In this document: positions 46,191-57,928 of the stretch, piece by piece
Layout of the letters: each line of letters begins with the position of its first letter
Numbering within the stretch: position 1 is the stretch's first letter
The notes under the pieces: model-generated
Databases searched by the model: none
Told to the model about the DNA's origin: nothing
The model's input: only the letters and a program-made list of their open reading frames with translations
Program-made: the position numbers and the translations under genes
Source: Artocarpus heterophyllus
Taxonomy: Eukaryota > Streptophyta > Magnoliopsida > Rosales > Moraceae
DNA length: 64,000 nucleotides
Reading direction: 5' to 3'
NCBI GenBank assembly: GCA_025403435.1
Contig: CM046345.1
Location: 3,038,001 to 3,102,000 of the forward strand

Positions 46191-46439
46191 AACCATATTT
46201 TTTAAAAATTAGGACAATGACTGAATTTTTTTGAAAATTAAGAAAACGGCCTTTGTTCATAGTAGTTCATACATCACTAATTAACAACAGTTTTAACACT
46301 GATTAATTGGCTTATCATTGATCTGTTAGTGATTTATAATCCACAAACCGGTAATTATTGAGTAAAATTGCTTAACACTAACTAATATTAATTAATCATT
46401 AATAAATCACTAAATTAATCAGTGCTAAACCGCCACTAA

Positions 46440-46648
46440 GATTTCTCAGAGATAGAGAGAGAGAGAAAGTTATAGAGAGAAAATAGATCTGGTAAAATGC
46501 TCAACTAACCTCATTAACTTTTCATACCGAGTATAAATACAAAGGCACACTAATCTGTTTACTACAAGACCAGATGACCGACTTAGTAACAGCCTCTAAG
46601 TTTGTTATAACAAATTAATAGCCAATGAGCTGACTAAACTATCTTACA
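46440..46648 (-). repeat. 3' LTR of small-LTR copia I
   Basis: On the minus strand it begins TGTAAGATAGTTTAGTCAGC after a purine tract AAGAGAGGG and resembles the LTR at 51831-52026. It includes TTATACTCGG-type sequence near the expected TATA position and a GA-rich end. The left limit is approximate. Confidence 0.6.
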
Positions 46649-46657
46649 CCCTCTCTT

Positions 46658-47470
46658 AAGCTTAATTGAGATTTATCAAAGATAAGCTTTTCCTTGTGAT
46701 ATTCAAATTTGGAAATGCTTAGCATCTTTGCAAAGATGTCTGCAACTTGTCCTTCTTAAAGACCAAAGCACACTTCAATTTCTTTAGACATACACAACTT
46801 TCTCTCTGACTAAATGCACATAGATTCCAATGTGTATTGTTGGAGAATGAAATACTGGATTTGAAGTCAAAGAGGCAGCTCCTTTATTCTCACACCACAA
46901 GACAAGCCTTTGTTCAAGCTTGATTCCTAGTTCATGAGACAATGATTAACAAGTTCCGTTACAACAGAAGCTAGAGCTTGGTACTCTGCTTCAGAACTTG
47001 ATTGAGCTACAACTTTTCGTTTTCTAGAACTCCATGTAATCGGATTTCCCCTAGATACACACAACAACGACTTGTAGATCTTTTGTCGTCAAGAGAGCTG
47101 GCCCCATCAGCATCTGAGAAATAATCTGTAACCATTCGAGAGGCATGTCCAAAGTGAATAAAAACAAAAAAGAGATCCTTTTAAGTATCTTAGAATTCGT
47201 TTACAAGCATACCAATGCTCTACCATTAGAGCTTGTTGAAACTGATTAAATTTGTTTACTGCGAAGGCAATGTCGGGTCTGGGAGATTAAGATACTACAG
47301 TGCGCCAATTGTACTTCTGCAAATAGACGTTTCATCAAATTAACGACTATCGGTCAAGAAATACTTCTTATTTTAACACATTGGAGTAGAGCAAGCCTTT
47401 GATTTGAACATTTTGTTTTCACAAGTAGATGATAAAGATATTTCTTTTGAGTGAGAAGAAGTCCAATTTC
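46658..47470 (-). pseudogene. copia I reverse transcriptase end and RNase H remnant
   Basis: Minus-strand reading, broken by many stops, with recognisable order: KxKMFKSKACSTPMC; FDETSICRSTIGALQYLNLPDP (both near 47420-47270, the end of the reverse-transcriptase region, where family members read STPM and YRS-VGALQYLTLTRPDI); YFSDADGASSLDDKRSTS; GNPITWSSRKRKVVAQSSSEAEY (near 47070-46960, the RNase H active region, partly inferred across frameshifts); and ELGIKL. The rest of the element upstream is missing. At about 47470 the sequence changes abruptly to CACTA transposase. The 5' LTR and primer site of the same element lie at 51819-52026, beyond the CACTA. Confidence 0.65.
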
Positions 47471-50400
47471 TCTCAAGTCCCCTAAATCTTGCCTCAATGT
47501 CACTTAGATATTTCGAACAAAAAGCCAAAGTTTCATTGACAATATATGCCTTGATAATCGATTCCTCTGGTTATGCATAATTCCTGACATATTTCTTCAA
47601 CGATCTAAGAAAGCATTCAAATAGATATATCCACCTTAAATGAATAGGTCCTTCTTGAATGGCTTCTTCTAGCTAATGCATTACTGAATGAGCCATAATA
47701 TCAAAAGGGACTGGGGAAAAATCATTTCTAACTTGTATAAAATCAGAACAATATCTTGTTGGGCTTTCTCTAAATCAGTTATCCTCAATGTCCTTGAACA
47801 TATAAACTGAGATAAGTTGCTTAATTTTGTTATTACATCGACAATCTCTTTCATCATAAATGATTGAGTCCTAGTTGGCAACAACTACTGTATCATGACA
47901 TGACAGTTGTGTGATTTTAACCCAATAATCTTTTTATTCCACTAGATCATGTTTTTCTTTAGATTTGACATAAACCCACTGGGAAACCGAATTGCTTTTA
48001 AAAACTTACAAAACTTCTTACTGTTATCCAGGGTCAGTGTATACACTGCATGTGGTTTCATCCAACGATCACCTTCCTTATCAAATGCAACTCCTTACAC
48101 ATCCCCATGTTTTGTAGGTCAATCTTTGTCTTGTCTATATCTTCACTTTTTCCATCAATATTTAGAATTGTGCCCAACAAGCCGTCACACACATTCTTCT
48201 CGATATGATGACATCTAAGTTGTAATGTAATGGCAACGAGGTCTAATAAGGTAATTCTCAAAAGATACTCTTCTTCATTCAATTAAGCTTTGTCGAATGT
48301 CTCTTTCGCTTTTTACCTCTATACTTCTCATGTTTACCTAGCAATCTGAGTCCAACCTTTTCTAGCTGAACCAATATTTGCTGGACGGATTTTCGAGGCG
48401 GGGGAGGTCGTTAATCAACCTTGCCATCAAAGTTTATGTTGCTTTTCATCCTATAAGTAATGGGAAGCCATTGTTGAAGCCCAGCAAAACAAGTTTTACT
48501 TGTTATCTGCTTTGAAGGAGTTGCATCATTGCAAGGTGGAAATGTCAAATACCCTTGACCACTCGAACCAGATAAACTATTACGAGTAGGAGAGTCGTTA
48601 ACTATCATAAGCAACATAGCCCATATTCAAAACAACGGATTCAAAATAGTGTCACACACAAGAAACCCTCCATCCCACAGTTCCTTTAACTCATCCATAA
48701 AGGGCCTTAAGAACACATCCATATCCTTCCATGGGTATTTGGACCAGGAAACAACAAGGTCAACATCTTGTATGGGTCCTTGATGCATAACCACAGAGGT
48801 AAAGTATAAGCAATCATAGCCACTAGCCACATGCTGTATGAAGGACTCGTGTTCTTAAAAAATTGAAACCATCAACAGCTAACTCTAATCAAATATTTCT
48901 CAATTTATGTGCAACATCAGGGTACTTTTTATCTAGGTCTTTCCACTCTTTACCATTAACTAGATGACGCATATTGTCTTTATTTTTTGCCCGCCTACGT
49001 AAGTGCCACATCATTTCCTTAGCAGTGTGACTGAAAGCATACAATACTTCAACCGATCCTTCAAGGGAAGTAATGGAGTACTTTCCACAAAACTTTCGTT
49101 CCCTTTTTATTCTTCCAACAACCTATGTTACAAATTGGACACACCTGCAGATCAACATTCCCCTTCAAAGCAAAATCCAATCATAATTACATGCATGAAT
49201 TGCCTTATAGCTCAATCCCAATTTACTCTATAACTTCTTCAACTCATAATGAAAAATAGGTAGCTTGTTCCCATAAGGAAATGCATCCTTTAGTAACTTC
49301 AATGTAGCATCCATGCACTCATTAGACTACTTATAAAGCCCTTTTAAGTGCATCAATTTCACTAAAAAATTCAATGATGAATATATAGTACAGCCTGGAT
49401 ACAATCCCACTTGGAGCTCAGATAAGAGATCCTTGAATTCATCATACTATTATCTTCTATATCTACTTATGTCTCACCCAACATATCATAATCATCATTA
49501 ATCCCAGCAACATCATTTATGAATGCAAGCACCTCATCTACCAGTACATTTACAACTAGACTAGTACTTGAAGCCGCTTATTCTTTGCCATGGTGAATCA
49601 ATTTAGTGTATGTTGTATCAAAACCAAATTGATGTATGTGTGCTCTAACTATTTCTACTAGAAACATCTCATGATTTCTACATTTCATACAAGGACAATT
49701 AATATGCCCAATTGAATTTGCATAATTCCTTACAACCTTAATAAAAACACACAAACCACCCAATGCTCATTTGACAACCGGTTCTTCAAATGAATCCTAC
49801 TCTTATCGATTGGCATTTCAACCATAAACAATAACAAACATAATCATCAGTCATGTTAATGTATGTATGCATGCAATTCTATGCACCACCTTTGCTCCAA
49901 ACTAATAGGGTAAGGCCCTATCCTATTCAATATTGTAATTTACGCATTGTGTTACTCATCCCACAACACCCTCTTTCTATAGAAAATTTGACAGCATCTC
50001 CCTTTAGTTCTCCTAAGTGTACTATCAAATGCACACCCAAAGAACAAAGGAAGATGTACCAAAACTTCTACCAAATGCAAGAGTGAAATTGAATGAGAAA
50101 CACATAAATTACAATATCAAATTATCCAAAATAGGACAATTCAAGTATCGGTTACTACATACCGATCCCTGAACAGGTATAAGGTTAATTAATGCATGCA
50201 TTTGCAAAATCAAAACATAAAAGCATACCCATGTATGTTGTTCTTGTAACTATACAGTCAGTTACATATCAAACCACTATTAGAAATAAGGCACAATTTT
50301 TTTATTAAATTCATGAAATCTTATCAAATTTTATGATAATCTTATGTCTATTTTTTTCATATGACTAAATTTTAAATTTATTTTTTCATATCAATTACTT

Positions 50401-51815
50401 GTTAATTAAAATAATAGATTACATTATTTTATTTTAGAGTTGTTAATTAATTCTAAAGAGAAATTTTATTTCTTTTCTTTTTTTTATTTTCTCTTCTATT
50501 TGTAAATAATATATTTATATTTGTTAATTAGTTTTTTAAAAGGTTTTATATCTTCAATGACTATGAATCATAAAAATTTCACCAACATTACAATTCTACA
50601 TTTTTACCATGACTACAATAATTGCAACAATCACAACAACAGCAAAAAACATCCAATTCAATTATAACCATCACAATAAATCCAATTCAATATTTTTACC
50701 ATCACAACAACAAAAAAACATAACCAATCCAATACCCAACACAAAACATAAAACAATCCAAATACAACCACATTCCACATAACTCAATTTTTTTATTTTT
50801 ATAAACTTATCAACATTTATACATAATCATATAACTTAATTCGAACCACATAAATATGTACATAACCATAATCCATAAATAAAAACATTAAAAACATTAA
50901 AACTTACTCAATCCAAAACCCATTAAAACTAGGGGTTGGAAAACTAGTAATGGCAGCAACCGACAGCAAAAGATGGCAAAGAATGGCAACAGACGACAGC
51001 AACAACAACAATGGAAGAGAAATCTTGGTATTTAGGACTTTTTGTGTTTTGGGGGGATTTTTTTGGATTTCTTTGGAGATTTTACGGTTTAAATGCAAAA
51101 TAGAAGAGAAAGTGGAAGAGAAAGGGGATTTTGTGGGGTTTAAGATGGTATTCGGCCAAAGAGATTGAGATAATCGAAGAGAGAAAGAAAAGAAGCTCAA
51201 GGAAAATAGGGAAAAAAGGTTTTGTGTACTGATTTATATACAGACTTTTTGCTACGACATATGTTGTCGCAAATAACAAATTGTCATCATAAAAAATAGC
51301 CCAAAACAACACCGTTTAACTTAATCTAAAAAAAAAAAATAGAAGTCAAGGAGGCAAGATTCTAGAACCCCCTTTTACAATGACTTTTTCAAGGTCATGG
51401 AAAATAATTTTTAGAAACTACTAAACCCATCACTAAACTTTTCGCAAAAATATTGAAAATTACAACTATTTGCGACGACTTATCGATAGAAGTACCTCTG
51501 ACTCTGCAGAGCCAGCTGTAGTCCATGGATATTTACAACGACATGTCGTCACAAATACCAGTCAATTGGTGTAGATTCTACTTGCATGAGAGTACCTTTT
51601 GGCATCTTAATTATTTGCGATGACATAGCATCATAAATAATAAAGGATATTTTCTAATTTTTTGCAACAACTTGTCATTGCTAATACATATAATATATTC
51701 TTCACCACTATAATTTTTTTTTTTTTGCAATGACTTTTTCTTAATGTTGTCGCTATTATTGTTTGCGACGACATGGTTATTATTAGCAACGACAAAGCCC
51801 TCATTTCTAGTAGTA
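47471..51815 (-). mobile_element. Decayed CACTA (En/Spm) element inside copia I
   Basis: The right end at 51815 reads, on the minus strand, TACTACTAGAAATGAGGGC, a CACTA terminus with its first base changed. Next to it (about 51240-51800) are many subterminal repeats related to GCGACGACATG in both orientations. A promoter-like region and untranslated leader follow (51240 down to about 49830), then TNP2 transposase remnants (49825-47480). The left part (TNP2 end, TNPD and the other terminus) is missing; copia RNase H sequence follows directly. The right terminus lies three bases from the primer site of copia I. Confidence 0.65.
47480..49825 (-). pseudogene. CACTA transposase (TNP2-like) remnant
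   Basis: TNP2-type transposase would cut and join CACTA ends. From the probable start at 49825 (MVEMPIDKSRIHLKNR) the minus strand shows the N-terminal transposase-associated domain with INCPCMKCRNH (49578-49763). The catalytic-region blocks follow: DVFLRPFMDELKELWDGG (48627-48830); NDSPTRNSLSGSSGQGY and a cysteine-containing PPCND (48411-48617); the FDGKVD segment; the SLLILW region; and QFICSRTLRITDLEKAQQDIVLILYKLE in two adjacent blocks (47681-47884). It ends with IKAYIVNETLAFCSKYLSDIE near 47480. Stops and frameshifts separate all blocks. The reading stops where copia sequence begins, so the C-terminus is lost. The family call is confident; exon structure was not attempted. Confidence 0.8.
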
Positions 51816-51818
51816 AAA

Positions 51819-51830
51819 GCTCTAATGCCA
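51819..51830 (-). other. Primer binding site of copia I
   Basis: TGGCATTAGAGC on the minus strand, directly after the LTR end ATGACA. It is the same variant initiator tRNA-Met site as in copia C. Confidence 0.75.
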
Positions 51831-52026
51831 TGTCATGATTTGTCAAAGATAAGGAGAGAAAGAGAAAATTAGAGAGAGAAAGTAGATTTGGTAGAATATC
51901 CAATTAACTTTATTAACTTTTCAATACTAAACATAAATACTTAGGAACTTTAATATGTTTATTATAAGACCAATAAACTGACTTGCTAACAACCTCTAAG
52001 TTATGCGCTGACTAAACTATCAAACA
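51831..52026 (-). repeat. 5' LTR of small-LTR copia I (about 196 bp)
   Basis: Minus-strand TGTTTGATAGTTTAGTCAGC to ATGACA, similar to 46440-46648. With the primer site at its inner end it shows that copia I was a minus-strand element whose middle is now replaced by the CACTA. Confidence 0.7.
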
Positions 52027-53638
52027 ACTACTAAGTTAATTAGTGATAAACCACAAATTAGTACATCATTGATTAACATCAGTATATTAATATCATTAAT
52101 GTATCATATATGATTATTTCTATAATTCTTAAAAACTCGATCATTTACTTAAAAAAAGCTTAAAACATAGCAATTTACTCCTAAATCGCTTATATTACTA
52201 CTTAAACAATATTAGAGTCCTGAAAAATTCACAAAATTGAACAAAATTTTGATGATTAAAAACTTTATTATACATTAACAAGTTCTCCTTTTTCTTTAGC
52301 CACCTTAAATTTTTTTTAAACTAAGCCGAACTTCCTACAAATAATGAGAAAATGAAAACGTTGACTTTGTTTTCTCTCTTTCTCTCTTTCTCTCTCTCTC
52401 TTTTTGCTTAATTAATTTTTAGATAGAGAATAGAAATACAGAAATTTAGAGACTCTTTAGGTTAGGTATATAAGTGTAATTTTTTTCATTGTATATTTTG
52501 TGAATTCATATGGGCAATGAAAGTGGTTCCGTTGTCAGACATCTCTTAACTTTTCACACCTCTTCTCTAAATGTAAACCTTACATAATTTTAAAATGATT
52601 TAGTTTGTATATTTTGCATTCTTAGAATTTCAAAATTATTGCTAACTTTTTCATAGAATTATTATTTCTCTCACTTTTTTTTTCTTTTCACACTCATCAA
52701 TTATTTTTCTTATTTTAATATTTTCATTTCTTTATCTATCTTTATTTCTTTTTTTTTTAAGCTTTAGACATGAAGCCTTTATCAAATATAAAGAAAATTT
52801 ATAAGTTAAAAGAATAATGTTTATTATTACTTTTTTTCACGCCCATCATATTATTTTCCTTATTTTTTTAGGAAGAATGAAAGATTTAGGTCAAAGTAAA
52901 ATACTAATTAAAATTAATAGGCCAAAATTTTAATATCTTAATAAATAAGTCAATTATATATAAACATGCATTTATACTTAAATAAAATTCCAAAAATCAG
53001 CCTATCTTCTTCATCTTTCTAAAAAAACCTAACAATAGTTTTTCTCTCCTCTCCAACTCTCTCCTTCTTTTCTCAATCTCTTCATTGTCAGAATCCGTCA
53101 CAACACAAACGATCAACCACTATCGATCACAAGAAAATAGGTGCTAGAGAGCCGCTACCACAAAGCAAGTCAGTATTGGAGAATAACTCCAACTGTCCAT
53201 GAGCGCAAGAGATCGCGCCATTGCCTTTTATCTCCTAACTCCATGCAACTTCACCCAAATGTTTCGAACAGCTAGATTTCTGACAACAACTCCTCCCGTG
53301 GTAGAGCTGGCATCGTTGTCGGCCTTCTATTCCTGTAACTTGTCATCATCTTCTCTCGCAACAAATCCAACGCTCTTTTCCCATAGCAAATCTTGCGACA
53401 CCATCGGCCTCTCATCCTTGGAACTCATCATCGCCATCGGCCTTATGTTGTTATTCTTTTCCTGCAGCGGCTTCGACTCGACTCTCCTTTATTATCCCAC
53501 AAAAACTCTTGCGGTGTGACCTTCTTCGGCACAACGACTTCTCTGACGTGACCATCTTCTCCGCTGTCTCACTGAAGCCATCACTTTTCCTCCTTATGCA
53601 ACTTTGGCGAAAGTTGTAATTGTTCTTCCTGTGAGACA
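52027..53638. other. AT-rich and CT-rich region without a supported gene
   Basis: Contains a (CT)n/(CTTT)n tract at about 52371-52406 and several T-rich runs. The open frame at 53199-53519 (106 codons) is serine/threonine-rich with no recognised domain and is not supported as a gene. Confidence 0.45.
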
Positions 53639-54030
53639 TGTGATAAACTGCCACATGTTTGTGGCCAATAACTGCTATTAGCAGTTAATACCATTAAATA
53701 AATGTTAATATTAAAAACATGATTAAATGATAACCATTGGATTGTGATATGTCGATTACTTGATGGATATACCAAAATGAATACGAAAGATTATATATAG
53801 ACTAGTTCTCTCCCTCCCAATATACACATGAAACACGCTCCATCAAAAGTTTGTGAGAAAGAAAAAGTGGGTAAGGGAGAGATATCACTCAATCAGAATA
53901 AGGAAGATGTACTCATCATCAACAAATTCAAGTAAGTCTTTTTATCTTCTTCATTTTGTGATATACATGAAAATATTCATTTCAAAGATCCAACATATTA
54001 TGATGTACTTGTGAACAATAAAATCCAACA
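53639..54030 (+). repeat. 5' LTR of copia J
   Basis: TGTGATAAACTGCC to AAATCCAACA, about 392 bp, with TATATATAG at about 53792-53800. It contains an ATG at 53907 followed eight codons later by a splice-donor-like AGTAAGT (53931). Confidence 0.82.
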
Positions 54031-54032
54031 TG

Positions 54033-54044
54033 TGGTATCGGAGC
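54033..54044 (+). other. Primer binding site of copia J
   Basis: TGGTATCGGAGC, two bases after the LTR; one mismatch to the initiator tRNA-Met site. Confidence 0.88.
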
Positions 54045-54125
54045 ATGGTTGTTGAAATCTGAATATTTTCTGTGTAAGACTAAAGTGTACTCACATTTTA
54101 TGTTAAAGAACAAACGTAACTTTAC

Positions 54126-54127
<2 letters not shown>

Positions 54128-54160
<33 letters not shown>
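54128..54160. repeat. (AT)n microsatellite in the leader of copia J
   Basis: About 33 bp of uninterrupted AT. Shorter AT tracts lie at about 54226-54244 and 54613-54630, so the leader has expanded after insertion. Confidence 0.9.
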
Positions 54161-54164
<4 letters not shown>

Positions 54165-55143
54165 TCTGTGTCTCTAAAACTTCTGCAAAAGTTAAACTGA
54201 TATGATGGCAAACATCACTTTGGATTAATATATATATATATATCTTTTGTTTTGAAAGGAGGGAAAACAAAATATGCATCACAATTTATGGCTTTGTCGC
54301 CATCCTGCTGCGTTATACTCACACATTAAAGAGGAAAAAAGAAAATTCATTAAATGTGGCAAATAAAAAAAATATTAATATTCGTCTGAAAAGTAGAAAA
54401 ATGAAGCATCTAAAAGCTGCAATTCTGTGTGGTTGAGATAATGTTGGTTCCTTTCGTTTTTATGAATAAAAATAAATAAATAAATAAATAGATAAATAAA
54501 ATATTTTGGGGCCCAACGTGTTCTATAATTGTTGTTTGTAAGTGTTTGTAAGTTTCAAAAGTTAGTTTTACCGAGAAAGAGGGTTAAACAATTTGCATGA
54601 AGATATAAACATACATATATATATATATACTCGTTTATTTATATAGTAATTTATTTATAGATATATATGATGGCTAGTTTTCTATATGATAGTATGCAGA
54701 AAAATAGTATAATATATATAACAATGATGATTAATATATATACATATATTTTATGAATTATTTTTAAGTATGATTCATAAAATTAAAACATGTATTATAT
54801 TGTTATGCATGAAATTATTGTTATAGTTTAATGTTCCGATAATGTTAATTTAAATGGATGAATTGACGTTCATTAATTATTAGAACTTTCGAATTTGCCC
54901 AAAGGTAAATTATTATTCTATAATTAATGAACATAATAGAAGTATGTTAATATTTTTATTTGAATATTTTTGTCTACCCAAAGATGACAATTATGTTCAA
55001 TTAAAAATATTTGATTACCTAATTAGAGTTGTATAGGGTATTTCTTTATGATAGTATATTGTAGTATCTACCCAAAGGAAAACTGCTTTATAAATTATTG
55101 TTTTCTGAATCCAATTAATTGTGAACATTTTATGTTTCTACAG

Positions 55144-55970
55144 TTGTTGCAATTCATTCTCATGCATCATCTGTTGTTGTCTTGAATGGTTTAAACTTCT
55201 CTGAATGGCATGAACAAGTCAATTTCCATTTAGGTGTTATGGATCTCGACTTAGTGATGTTGGAAGATAAACCTGCTGCTATTACTAATTCAAGTAGTGA
55301 GGAAGAGAAGTCACACTTAAAAGCATAGGAACGAAGCAACAGGTTGAGCCTAATGTTTCTACAGATGACAATTGCCAACAACATAAAGACTACCATTCTA
55401 CAAACAGAAAGTGCTAAGGAATACATTAAGTTTGTGGAAGAATGTTTTTGTTCCACAGACAAGTCACTCACTGGTACCTTAATAGCAGAACTCATGACCA
55501 TGAAGTATAATGGGTCGAGAACATGCAAGAACATATCATCGAGATGACTAACATTGCTGCAAGGCTTAAGACCTTGAGGTTAGTAGTGGAGGACTCCTTT
55601 CTAGTGCAGTTCATTCTAAACTCACTACCTCCTAAGTATGGGCCTTTTCAAATTAACTATAACACTACAAGGGACAAGTGGAATGTTAATGAATTGGCTA
55701 GTAGGCTTGTTCAGGAGGAGACTAGACTGAAAAGTCAAGGAAGTCATTCTGTTAACCTTACAGGGAAAGGAGCTAGATTAAAAGCAAAAGCCAAGAAGTT
55801 CAAGAAGAAAGTGCCTGCTAATGATGCTCAGGCAGCAAGGAAGGAACAAAAGGTTGATAAGTGTCATTTTTGTGGGAAACCTAGACACTATTAGAAGGAT
55901 TGCCTGAAACGTAAAGCTTGGCTCAAAAAGAAAGAGATTCCTTACGATCCGAACCACAAACCCAACTAAT
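55144..55970 (+). pseudogene. gag remnant of copia J
   Basis: The reading starts IHSHASSVVVLNGLNFSEW, the usual N-terminal region of copia Gag (target of the UBN2-type family), but no ATG is present at its head. A candidate start lies in the LTR (53907), joined by a possible intron. A TAG near 55329 and a frameshift near 55515-55545 break the frame. The later part (55523-55894) holds MTNIAARLKTLRLVVEDSFL, ILNSLPPKYGPFQINYN and a lysine-rich tail. The zinc knuckle CHFCGKPRHY-stop-KDC (about 55862-55903) has a stop in place of a residue before the last Cys. No intact DSG protease motif was found after it. Confidence 0.83.
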
Positions 55971-55982
55971 GATATTCTGTAC

Positions 55983-57047
55983 GTGGGAAACCAAATAAAG
56001 GCTCCAATTGAAGGTATAGGGATTTGCTGTTTGGTCTTGGATATTGGCTATTATTTAGACTTATTTGAGACTCTTTATGTACCTTCAATTGCTAGAAACC
56101 TTGTTTCTCTATCAAAGTTTGATGTTTCTGGATTTAATTTTAAGTTTGGATCATGTAGTTTCAGTTTGAATAAGAACTTTGGTCTTGTTGGTTCTGGATT
56201 ACTTATTGATGGTTTATATAGATTCAAACTTGATAATGTTTTTGATGAATCCTTGGTTACTGTGCATCATAATGTTGGAATTAAGCGTAGCATGACAAAT
56301 GAAAGTTCTGCTTATTTGTGGCATAAACGTTTGGGTCATATAACGAAAGATAGATTAGAAAGATTTGTAAAGGATAGGATTTTCAAAATTTAGATTTTAC
56401 TGATCTTGGATTATGTGTGGATTGCATCAAGGGAAAGCAAACCAAACATAATAAGAAAGGGGCCACAAGAAGTACACAACTCCTTGAGATTATACACATC
56501 GACATTTGTGGACCTTTTGAAGTTTCATCTTTTGGTGGAGAAAGTATTTCATTACCTTTATTGATGATTTTTCACATTATGGTTATGTCTATTTACTTCA
56601 TGAAAAATCTCAATCAGTGGATGCCCTTGAGATATTTATAAATGAAGTTAAAAGACAATTAGATAGAAAAGTGAAAATTATCAAGTTTGTTAGAGGTGGT
56701 GAATATTCTGGCAAGTATGACGAATCGGAACGATGTCCTAGTCCATTTGCAAAATTCCTCAAACGATATTGCATTTGTGCATAGTATACTATGCCAGGTA
56801 CACCTCAATAAAATGGGGTGGCAGAAAGGCGTAATTGGACCTTAATGGATATGGTTAAGAGTATGATGAGTAATTCCTCATTACCCAAATCATTGTGGAT
56901 GTATGCACTCAAAACCGCAACATACTTATTGAATAGGGTTCCTACAAAGGTAGTTCAAAAGACTCCTTTTGAACTGTGGACAAGGAGGAAAGCTAGGTTA
57001 AGGCACCTGCATGTTTAGGGTTGCCCAGCGGAAGCGAGAGTTTATAA
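55983..57047 (+). pseudogene. pol remnant of copia J (linker and integrase)
   Basis: Begins in the protease-integrase linker (FETLYVPSIARNLVSLSKFD), then LWHKRLGHITKDRLERFVKD (GAG-pre-integrase, 56320 on) and the integrase core in broken frames: HIDICGPFEVSSFGG at about 56490, with the second acidic region near 56695 reading VRGGEYSG instead of a D-containing motif. Then come [26 protein letters not shown] (56805 on) and [20 protein letters not shown]. It ends at GCPAEARVYN (57047), where LTR K begins. It is dead by several stops. Catalytic Asp 2 appears lost, while the Glu in AERRN is kept. Confidence 0.85.
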
Positions 57048-57928
57048 TGTTAGACATGTATGCCCTAAGGAGTAAAAATATAATAAGTTTTTGGAGACAT
57101 TTTTATCAATAAAGAATTTATTTATTGTTATGTACCAAATCTTGTCCTCTTTATGTTCATATTTGTTGAATGTATGTTAAGTAAACAAAAGTCTGAGACT
57201 GTCGATCTAAACCTTTTAGAATTGGGCATATGATGGACAGATTATGCGGAAAACACGATTCTTAAGATGACGGTCTAAATAATAAGATCCGCAATCAAGG
57301 GAATAAAGTTGGGCACTTTATTCATGTAAAGATTGTTATGTTGTCTATATCCCTATTGGGAGATGGTTTGTCTTAACCATCGGAGGTGGACTCCATGAAT
57401 AAAAACATTGGCACATTGTTATAGGTGACGATGTATTGGATCGGGACATAAAGTGAATTGATTTGGATTAATAATTCTGTCTCGGCAAATCGATTCACTT
57501 TAGATAATCATTTGTATTGTATCTTAATCGTAAGATGAATAGTGGGCCCGTTGTCTTGACTTGTGTCTTTTGATATACTAAAGGGTGACACCCACATCTT
57601 AATAGTGGCATGCATGCTAGTGCGCTAGAAGCATGACTCATGGTAGCGTAGACCTATTATTCATAGATATAGAATCCATAGCTCCACTTCAAGAGTAGTG
57701 ATATCCTCTTATTTGCGTTATCCTATAATTGAAAAACTGGAGCGCTCAACCATTTGGATACATAGGTGTAACCAAATGGTATACTATCTTTGGATGGTAA
57801 GTTTTTCGATGGTGAGATAATGGAATGAAAGATAAAAATAATCGGGAATGTAAGACAGAACTTGTCCTTAAGCCGATTATGGATAATCCTATGGGGATAT
57901 GATACACTATGATATGTCATGAAGACTT
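57048..57928 (+). repeat. LTR K of the 2-kb copia family, first 881 bp
   Basis: TGTTAGACATGTATGCCC, starting right after TATAA (57043-57047) in J's pol. It follows family LTRs up to CATGAAGACTT, where a second TGTTAG begins element L. The remainder (expected to resume at AGCTATA...) should lie right of the window. Confidence 0.92.

Larger units (their letters stand above)
53639..57047 (+). mobile_element. Ty1/copia element J, 3'-truncated by insertion of LTR K
   Basis: Belongs to a different copia family from A-F: LTR of about 390 bp (53639-54030), primer site at 54033-54044, leader to about 55143, gag to about 55970, then pol to 57047. The reading GCPAEARVYN is cut there by LTR K. The rest of J should lie beyond the right edge of the window. 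Confidence 0.85.

Noticed and set aside
50904..51200. 98-codon serine/leucine-rich minus-strand frame
   Set aside because: It lies in the promoter/leader part of the CACTA element with simple composition and no recognised domain.
53199..53519. 106-codon plus-strand frame
   Set aside because: Low-complexity S/T/L composition and no domain; it precedes a copia LTR. Not enough support for a gene.
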